Positions 56,094 through 64,000 of a stretch of 64,000 bases of DNA are shown here, in pieces (the stretch's first letter is position 1; every line of letters begins with the position of its first letter). This DNA is from Magnolia sinica. Its lineage: Eukaryota > Streptophyta > Magnoliopsida > Magnoliales > Magnoliaceae. Under the pieces are notes generated by a model. It made no database searches. It worked only from the letters and a program-made list of their open reading frames with translations, and was not told where the DNA came from. The stretch lies in contig NC_080574.1 in the NCBI RefSeq assembly GCF_029962835.1, forward strand, positions 20,124,001 to 20,188,000, read 5' to 3'. Position numbers and translations under genes: made by a program.

Positions 56094-56594
56094 ATTGGGT
56101 GGTGACCCCAACACCACCGATATACCTGGTGACCGGACTCTGTGGAGCCCACCGTGATGTATGTGTTTTATCCATGCCGTCCATCCGTTTTTCTAGTTCA
56201 TTTTAGGACATGATCCCAATTTTGAAACATATCCAAATATCAAGTGGACCACACCACAGGAAACAGTGGGGATTGAACTCCTACCAATGAAAATTTCTTG
56301 AGGCGCAGAAATTTGGATCAAGCTGGTATTTCTGTTTTCTCTTCATCCAGGTCTCTGTGACGTTATGAAGAGGTTGGATGGCAAATAAACATCACGGTGG
56401 ACCCTAAGAAGGTTTGAGGGTGGACGTAATTATCCCCACTGTTTCCGATGATGTGGTCCACTTGACCTTTGGATATGCTTCAATTTTGGGCTCTTGCCGT
56501 TAAACGAGCTGGAAAAGGGGATGGATGGCGTGGATAAAACACATACATCACGGTGGGCTGCACAGGTGGTGTTGGGGTCACCACCCAATCCGCT
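56094..56594. mobile_element. MITE-like TIR element, complete family copy
   Basis: Left AGCGGATTGGGTGGTGACCC and CAACACCACC are exactly inverted at the right (GGTGGTGTTGGGGTCACCAC, CCAATCCGCT). The interior is one of the best-preserved copies of the quasi-palindromic sequence, with GATGTATGTGTTTTATCCAT at the left and AAAACACATACATCACGG at the right. No target duplication visible. Confidence 0.75.
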
Positions 56595-56659
56595 ACACCC
56601 GTGCACTCCGGATCTTCTCAAGAATACGGCCGGCCTTTTAGGCCAGAGGATGCCTGTGC

Positions 56660-56661
<2 letters not shown>

Positions 56662-56696
<35 letters not shown>
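56662..56696. repeat. (GA)n microsatellite
   Basis: A pure GA run of about 35 bp. Confidence 0.93.
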
Positions 56697-56698
<2 letters not shown>

Positions 56699-56699
56699 T

Positions 56700-58315
56700 G
56701 CCTGATATTGGGGACACAGCCCACGTAGGCCCATTTGGAGGCATGTATGGGGACTGGGCCACACATGCTTGTGGGCTTAGCAAGTTGCTTCAGAGGCCAT
56801 TTTAGTTCCTGATGTATTATTATTATAGAGAGCTAGGGCGAAAGGTGGCACACTACCATTTCGTTCGTCCATAAAAGGTTGGGTATTACAATATCGTTTC
56901 TACATGTGAGGCCCACAATTCAACGATCAAATCCACAGATACGACAGGCCTCGCCATGTGTGGTCTTGCACCAAAGACCCACACATTAGATTATCGTACC
57001 GTACAATATTTGGCCTTTTTTCTTCGTTGAATGTGATACGCTACTTTCACCTTTCTAACCTAACAGGACACTAGTTGAAGGTTAGGATTCACAGCCAATG
57101 CTATCTACAGTTTTGATCACCAAGAGGGTCCCACCAGCCGCAAACCTTGGGCCCAAGCATGGTCTAATACCCCACATTGACCAGAATAGCCTCCTAGATG
57201 AAGAATCTAAATTGCTCTGTGATCCAGTGCCCCCAAAAAGTCCCTGATGGACCGATCCTAGATCCTAACCTCCGATCAATGGCCTTCAAATAGACCAAGA
57301 AAGAACACCTTAGATACCCTCCCTCCCTTCCTCCCTCTTTCTACTTTTTTTCTTTTTTGAAGATTTTATCTAGTATATGACTATTTAACATATATATAAT
57401 AATATTTATTAATTTAATTATTAAAGTACCAAAATGAGTCAAGAATACAAGTCCAACTGACCAAGCTAGACATTGAGTCAAGTTTTCAATGTTTTTGAAC
57501 TATGGTTTCAGTCCAAAACAAACGAGTCACGACATCAATTGAGAGAGTAGGGGTGAGTCATATCGGTTACGGTCCCAAGCAAGCCATACTCTGAAAAACG
57601 GCTACTTAAACCCATGGTTCCAAATGATAGTCTTGAAATGATGGGTCTATGATTCCCAATCCTATGTCTTCACTTTGCAATATAAACATGATGTGGTACT
57701 CGTCTACTTTCCTCATGGACCCCACCTTGATTGATTTGGATCCTCCCCATATCGTGCCCCAAGTTCATTTCCATGGCTCAAAAATTAATTTGATAGGTGG
57801 ATCACAGATATGAAAATCCAATCAATGGATCATTGTGCCATTTTTTTACCATCCATTTTCAGGCTCTTGATCAGATGGTTAGGTTTTCTAATCAGTGGTT
57901 ATTGGGCTATGGGCATTTCAAGGTAGGGCAACTAAGCGAATGGTCCACATCATTTAATTAGGGTCTCTGTGCAAGGTAGGCTGGGTGCTACATCAATACA
58001 GGATCTTTCCTATTACGGGCCATCCCCCCCCCCCCCCCAAAAAAATAATAATAATAAAAAATAATAATGTCTTCCATCAATCATCCCAGTCGTTGCTCTT
58101 TGAAAATAGAGAACACAACATTCATAAGCTAATGTGTATGCATTTCGCTAAGAAAGCAAAGATAGACTTGGTTCTGAGTTTATATATGCTGGCAATTCCA
58201 GCAGCACAACTCTCAACAACAATTCCTTGTCACAAGAGAACAAAATACAAGAACCATTTTCTTATTTGTCAAAGTGAATTAAACGACTCATGGAAAAATG
58301 ACCAACTTACCGCAA
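56700..58315. other. Region 3' of the endosulfine gene
   Basis: No gene seen. A C15 run at 58024-58038 is followed by an A-run and AAT repeats. The proximal part probably includes the 3' untranslated region of the minus-strand endosulfine gene, but its end cannot be placed. Confidence 0.4.
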
Positions 58316-61300
58316 TCACTCGTTGTTGATCAGATCCTCAGCGGTAGCAATGCTTCCATCTGTTAATAGAAAAGAAAAGAAAAGAAAAAACCCCAAGGGA
58401 ATGGACCGTGAAATTCTTCTCAACAAACAACAAAATGGAAGCCTAGACTAGACTGCGTTTGGATGCAAAAGTCTGGCAAAAGGCCAGGTTGGCCGGTTAC
58501 ATTCAGGTCCCAATTTGCATTGTCACATTTCAGCCCCCTGGGTTGGATGCATCCAGTGTTTGGCAAATTTTCTCTTGAGCCTGGCCCAACCCCATTTGTG
58601 GCCTGAATGGGCAGGCCTGTCCTGGACTTCACAGGACTGGTTAATGAATAAAATAGCCCAGGCCTGATTTGTAGGCCCATTCAAATTGCCACCGCACAAG
58701 TGAATTGAATTGCAAATGTTCCATTTAATAAAGAGGAAAGTGGCCCTCAAATTGCAGTCGTGATCCTTTTGGGTCTAACTTGAAAGAAACATCATTGCAA
58801 TTAAGAGCTTGGATCCTCAATATGAATGCTAAGGAAGAGATCAATTTGGTTACTTCCATCTTTTTAGTCTAATAACTTCAATTCCACTCGGTAGTTCATC
58901 CAAACACGCCCTAAAGGTATCTTGGTGAGGCTCATTGCAGAAGCAAGCAACAGTGAGACCTGAAATCGCAGACGTACCTTCACCATCTGCAGGAGCATAA
59001 GCTGATCTCCTAGAACGGACTTGCTGGTGCGGCGTGGGCTAAATGCAAGACCAAAGAAATAAGTGAAATCAAACTACAACTCAACATTTTCAAGGTTATC
59101 TTCATCCACGAACAGGCATATGCATTCTTCAGGCACAATAAGTGCAACGCCCATGAAAAAAAAATTGAATTTGAGAGAGAGATTTCACATATCATCTCCA
59201 CCTCTTATCTAAACCTAATTATTATCTCCTATCTCATTTCTTATCTTATCTCCCATCTTAGCACCATCTCTAATCCTTCTGACTTTTTTTTAAGGAGGGT
59301 GAGTTCTACTTCAACTCAGATATTAACCAAAATGCACCTTATGACAACTGAGAAAGAGAGGTGATTTTGAAGAGCTTAGATCCGGTAGGTTTATTGTCAT
59401 TCTTTCATTATATTTTACGCATTTAATATAATTTGACTCGATCTATGCAATGAACGGTGTGGATTGGTCACACGTTCATTACATTAATATGTGGGTAGAT
59501 ACGATGTAAAGTTAATGGAAATCTAAAATTTCATGCGAAGTTTCTTGTCGCAAAGATTGATTGGTGTACATCAAGTCGAACCAGATTAAATTTGTATAGA
59601 TTATACGATCCCTAAGGCCAAAATATACAAGGGCCCTAACTTCCATATCAATCTGACCGTCGGCTGAGCCACACTAGTTAGATTTGAAAGTGTTCAATAA
59701 AGAAAGTTCATATTTTTGCGCAACCATTCATATCACTTGGTGTAGAAGGTCGAGATGAGCTATCGGTATATGTGTAGTTAGATCCACACCATTCATCTAA
59801 TGTGTAGAGGCAAAATATGCCAAGACCTCAAGAATCTGAAAATTCCAATCATACTGTAGGCCACCCTGATCAATCATTTGTCATTCAATTTCAGAATCTA
59901 GATGTAAATAAGCATATGAATGGTTCATATTGGTAAAGTAGGTCACCCTGATCAATCATTTGTCATTCAATTTCAGAATCTAAATGTAAATAAGCATATA
60001 AATGGTTCATATTAGTAAATTCATGGGCCTTCTCTGGTGTTTGACCAAGGAGTGGGCAATGATGGGTGTAGATCTGTATAAATTGGTTAAATTCCGTCCA
60101 ACAATCAGCATACCTTAAAATGTATTTTCTCGATTAGACGGCATCAATCGATAGTTATCTAAATAGAATTTTCAAAATTTTGAATTTTAATAATTGAATC
60201 TAATGAACATATTATTTCAATTATTTGGTCATTTAGGATTTGACCACCTAGGATGATAATCAAAGGCCGACTCCACTGTGTAATATAACCGGGTGAATAA
60301 TAATGTTGTAAATATAATTGATAGGATTTTTGAATTCAAATTAATTTGATTATCTTGTGAATTCTTCAACAGTAGACACAGGTGAGTCATCCCATTGTGT
60401 CTCATATTCCTTGGAATTAAAATAAATTGTTTGTGATGGTTGTTTGATTGATTGATGTACTGATTGGAGTGTTTTGTCACGATGTTATTGATTTAACTAC
60501 TGTGAATGTATGTTACGGTAACTCATGTGCTAATTCGTGTCAAATTGCATGAATTATGATAATTGTATGTTAAATTCACATACGAATGTTCTGATCAAGA
60601 CAAGTAACTATAACAGTAATGAAAATGATGCATTTATATATCATCATCATACAAATACATTGTATTATCAATCTTGGGGGCCCTCCCTGGAAGAAATGTT
60701 AATCCTGGTAAAGCGTTTCCAGATGCGGGCTATGCCCAAGTTTACCCAACAGGTGGATGCGAGTTGACGATCTCCAACCCAAGCAGATGGGGCGATCATC
60801 CCATCTGATACATTCATACACAATTTACATCCATATCATTGTACATACTCTGTTTCTATTATATCTTAATTTCAATAAGCATGAACCATGCTGGGTTTTC
60901 TCACTAAGCCTCGCTAGCTTACATTTTTATTGATGGAAAAACCGTGCAGATAAGCAATTAGTTGATGAGTTGGTGCATGAATAAGAAGTTATGGTTGAAC
61001 TAGTGCACGACCCACGTGAGACATGACCGTATCTATCAGAAGAGGAACTGACCATATTTGGACCATTCCTAATTATTTAATTAGAATTTTAATTGTTAGG
61101 ATAGTATGATTCATATATAATGAACGATGGTATTAATTTTAAGATTTTAAGCATTTGATTGGTTTGATTTAATTGAATTGTTCTAGGTCTGTAACAAATA
61201 CTCATTGGTAAGTTGTATTGACTAATGAATGGTGCCTAATTTATGCTGATTGAATGTTTATGGATGTTGAGAATGGACGGATGTTGATGCTTAAATCATT

Positions 61301-63839
61301 TTGTGTGAATGATTGTGTATGGACCTAATTTGAATGTAAAATGAATATTAATTTTGCCTTTGAATAATCGTATAATGGAATGACTTAAGTACACAATGTA
61401 CGAGTTACGACTAAAAACTCGGATATGAGAGTGCAGACTCTGTACTTAAATTACGAGGCATGACAGTGAGACCTATGTTTTTTCACTTGTTATATGCATA
61501 GAAATACAAGGATGCCCTTTTCGTTTGCAAAAAAGGGGCTACTGACACAACTAATACAAAATATACATGGTACTATTGACACAAGATAACTATAAGCAAA
61601 TACTAATGTAAATGTAGATGGTGTATTTGTTAGTGTTGCGTGCCCTGAAAAGTCAATCTTAACCATTCATAAACCAATGATGATCTTAATCGTTGATCAT
61701 GATAGCCTTGGGTCCTGTGTAGACATGTTATTAATGCCATGATTAATATGTGGGCTTTCTCTAAATTGCACATGTATTCATAGGTTAAAAGAGGGGTTCC
61801 TCTTTTGTCCTTGGATACTTTGAGATTGGAGACAACGGCCGCAGGGCAAGAGAGAGTTGTGAGCCATGGATCTCATACCTAGAACGACCATGACCATTTA
61901 GTAGGTGGTCCTGTGTGAGGGACTGATGATGAGTCAGGATGGAAGATCTCCGCCATTGGGCTCAACGAGTTGGTGCCTTTCGACCTTACCTCACATAGGA
62001 GTGTGAGGGTTCATGGATATGAGATCTTGTTATTAGACCATTTGGACATTTGCATTAAAGGATCTTCAAATCTCTGCATTAAGAGACCCATCATATCCAA
62101 TCCAGATGGACTTCTATAAGTGTTGGCTTTGACTAATCCTTAAACATGAAGACATATGGGGAGTTCAAGTTCTTAATGTAATATGCTTTGGCCCTCCTTC
62201 CAAGGTTATGTGGGTGTAGTTGGGTGTGTGCATTAGGACATGGTTGAGGTAAATACAATCCAACAAGGGATCCACTGTATGTAGGAACACTCTTATTATG
62301 GCTTAGATCTTAGTAATCGGACCATCCATCAAGTTGTTTTTAACTAGGCCTGACAATTCAATGGTTTTAAATGTTTTTATAAGTTTTCAATTGTTAATCT
62401 TTTGTTTTAACTGTTAAAAAGGTTTTAATCGCACTTGATGGTGATCCGATGGTTAAGATATTGTGGTGAATTGCATGGGTGTTGGATCAAGGGTGGATGG
62501 CTATGGTCAATGGAAGGATTTGGTCTATTTGGGTGCATGGGTAAGTGGAATCATGGACTTTTTTCTTTTTTTTTTGTTAGCTTGTTAGTACACCCACTGT
62601 CAGTTCACACTTCACTGTTAGCCACCCCCACTAGGGAATCGATACCAAGGAAATCATGGACTTGATATAGTAGAGCATACAAAAATCTATAGGGATAAGG
62701 CATACCATAACTGATGCATCTCATGAAACCCTAACTCCTTATATATAGATCATATCCTAGAGGAGTACAAATAGAGCCCTAGACATCCTAACAGCTCTCA
62801 TGCGCACGCCCCTGGCCCATTTGGAAAGACACCTCCTGGTTTAAGATTAGCATTGACAGTTTATTTAGTTTCTAGGCAGTATCGATCAGAGGTAATCCTA
62901 GCAGTAGGATTTTGTTTTAGAAACTTGATAAAATCTAAACGGGATCCATAAATTAGTTTTATTAAAATTTGAAAATTTTGAAAATTTTAATTCTGCTGCA
63001 TTTTGAAAATTCACCAACAGTATTGTCGTAAGAAAAACGAAAGAAAAGGTGCCAAGAATTAGGTACTAGAAAAACAGAACTATTCATGAAAACTGAAAAC
63101 TTGAAATCACACAGAATTTAAGCAAACGAACCAACTTAAATACCTCAGCATTTAAGCAAAAAATGGCATCAATACCTGCAATTTCGGGCGAAGTGCCTCT
63201 AGTGGTCCTTTGGGCTTCTGACCCTGCTGTTATATGTTCAAACACATTAGGAAGGGAAGCTACTCAATGTCATGGTTAGCCTTGAATGTATATAGCCACA
63301 CGGAACCCAGTACATGACAACAATACCTTTCCGAGTGCCCAATCAGCAGAATCAAAGAAAGCACGTTCATGGTCCTGGGGTGAAAGATGAACAAAATATT
63401 TATTATTAAGAACCCACCATTAAACTAGAACACAGTAGCATCACTCTCATAAGGCCTGCAGTTAAAATGCATGATGTGATCCCAACATTGATATGAAACT
63501 ACCAATAAGAAGAATGAATATTTACCTTAGATATGAGTGGCGTTTTCTTGGGTAACAGTCCTCCGTACTTTTTCTTGATTATTGCCTCCTACACAAAACA
63601 GGTTAAATGCTGAAAATAGCATGGGTCTCTTTGATTTAAATAACACGAATTTCATAGCAATGTGTGTAAACCATCGCAACACTGTCAAATACCTCCTCTT
63701 GGGCAGAGGGCATGGAATTTTCATTGCTTTTGTCTGCATGTTCTGGATCCGCTTCAGGGGAGTCTCTGTCAAGCTGTTGTATATGCGCATTCTCTGCATG
63801 TTCTTGCTCTTTGGGATCATCTATCTCCATGCCCGACAT
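58316..63839 (-). CDS. Endosulfine (ENSA/ARPP-19) family protein
   Basis: Coding exons on the minus strand are 63839-63693, 63588-63526, 63374-63327, 63226-63176, 59038-58978 and 58359-58316, giving 137 residues plus TGA. All introns have GT..AG ends and phases join. The N-terminus is acidic and variable. The conserved core starts KKKYGGLLPKK (exon 2), continues with FFDSADWALGK (exon 3) and GPLEALRPKLQ (exon 4), and the tail has RSRRSAYAP. In animals and yeast the Ser of the FDSGDY motif, FDSADW here, is phosphorylated by Greatwall/Rim15 kinases and the protein then inhibits PP2A-B55. That role in plants is by analogy. Intron 4 is 4.1 kb because of transposon insertions. An AG just upstream of the ATG (TGTTGTAG|GGTACCC, minus strand) suggests a 5'-UTR intron whose first exon lies beyond the window. 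Confidence 0.92.
59143..61465 (-). mobile_element. Solo-LTR-like element B in endosulfine intron 4
   Basis: On the minus strand it runs from TGTCATGCCTCGTAATTTAA (61465) to GGGCGTTGCA (59143), with TG...CA ends, 2.32 kb. It matches element A (40813-41583 plus 48504-50024) along its length, for example CCAGATGCGGGCTATGCCC at 60719 against the 48530 region and the AAATTTCTGAAATTGAATGG-type stretch. The flanks ATAAG and GTGAG match poorly (3 of 5). It contains an 82-bp tandem duplication. No retroviral-like genes. Confidence 0.68.
59856..60019. repeat. 82-bp tandem duplication in element B
   Basis: Two near-identical units starting GTAGGCCACCCTGATCAATC (59856) and GTAGGTCACCCTGATCAATC (59938). 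Element A has one unit at the matching place (about 49380-49450), so the duplication is specific to B. Confidence 0.85.
61466..62548. other. Rest of endosulfine intron 4
   Basis: No gene or complete element recognised in this part of the intron. Confidence 0.4.
62561..62651 (-). mobile_element. 5'-truncated SINE (family 1) in endosulfine intron 4
   Basis: On the minus strand it starts near TTGGTATCGATTCCC (B-box region), continues GTGAAGTGTGAACTGACAGT and TACTAACAAGCTAAC, and ends in an A-run. A perfect 12-bp duplication, AATCATGGACTT, flanks it at 62549-62560 and 62652-62663. Confidence 0.85.
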
Positions 63840-64000
63840 ATCGTGCTTGGGTACCCTACAACACAGCAGTTACAGATAGCAAAAGTGTTGGCTTTTCGTT
63901 CACATTCCAATTAAACTATTCCATAATCCAAGGAGAGGAATGTTAATGCGCACTTCTCATGGAATGCATATGAAATCCAGGCCACTCACACAATGAACCA

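Noticed and set aside
56094-56594. Target duplication for the complete TIR element at 56094-56594
   Set aside because: The flanks GCACAAGGA and ACACCCGTG do not match well enough to claim one.
63582-63946. Plus-strand frames of 94-110 codons at the right edge
   Set aside because: They are shadows of endosulfine exons 1 and 2 on the minus strand.

Overview
This window is plant nuclear DNA. It holds two intact-looking protein-coding genes, both on the minus strand, set in about 58 kb of layered transposable elements. The genes have GT-AG introns that join conserved plant protein families in frame. SINEs with pol III-type boxes, Ty1/copia and Ty3/gypsy remnants, a hAT element and many Mutator-like elements surround them. 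A ~500-bp quasi-palindromic repeat occurs more than twenty times; from memory I associate such repeats with magnoliid genomes (Magnoliales/Laurales), so a magnoliid is my guess and not a demonstrated identity.

Genes. (1) At 26838-27642 (minus) lies a three-exon, 190-aa NAC transcription factor of the XND1/ANAC104 type. It has a TATA box and a 40-bp tandem duplication in intron 2. (2) At 58316-63839 (minus) lies a six-exon, 137-aa endosulfine (ENSA/ARPP-19 family) gene. Its 4.1-kb fourth intron holds a solo-LTR-like element and a SINE. Its 5' untranslated part probably runs off the right edge.

Layout. 1-8254: SINEs and MITE-like TIR elements, several nested. 8255-16969: an 8.7-kb element (called E1) with 1.24-kb terminal inverted repeats and a perfect 9-bp target-site duplication; it is filled with 136-bp and 42-bp tandem repeats around a captured coding-like block. 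16979-26400: more TIR elements, a copia remnant, and a MITE nested inside a larger MITE. 26838-27642: the NAC gene. 28574-29499: a hAT element carrying a LEA2/NHL gene fragment. 34233-38809: a 4.6-kb sibling of E1 (called E2), also with a perfect 9-bp duplication, carrying inverted arrays of a different 21-bp repeat. 40813-50024: a three-level nest of LTR elements. 51937-52516: a second hAT copy. 54200-56600: more TIR elements. 58316-64000: the endosulfine gene.

The most unusual content is the E1/E2 pair. They are non-autonomous Mutator-like foldback elements with related ends, each carrying its own minisatellite arrays partly arranged as inverted repeats. No transposase was seen. No tRNA or rRNA genes and no CRISPR arrays were seen.
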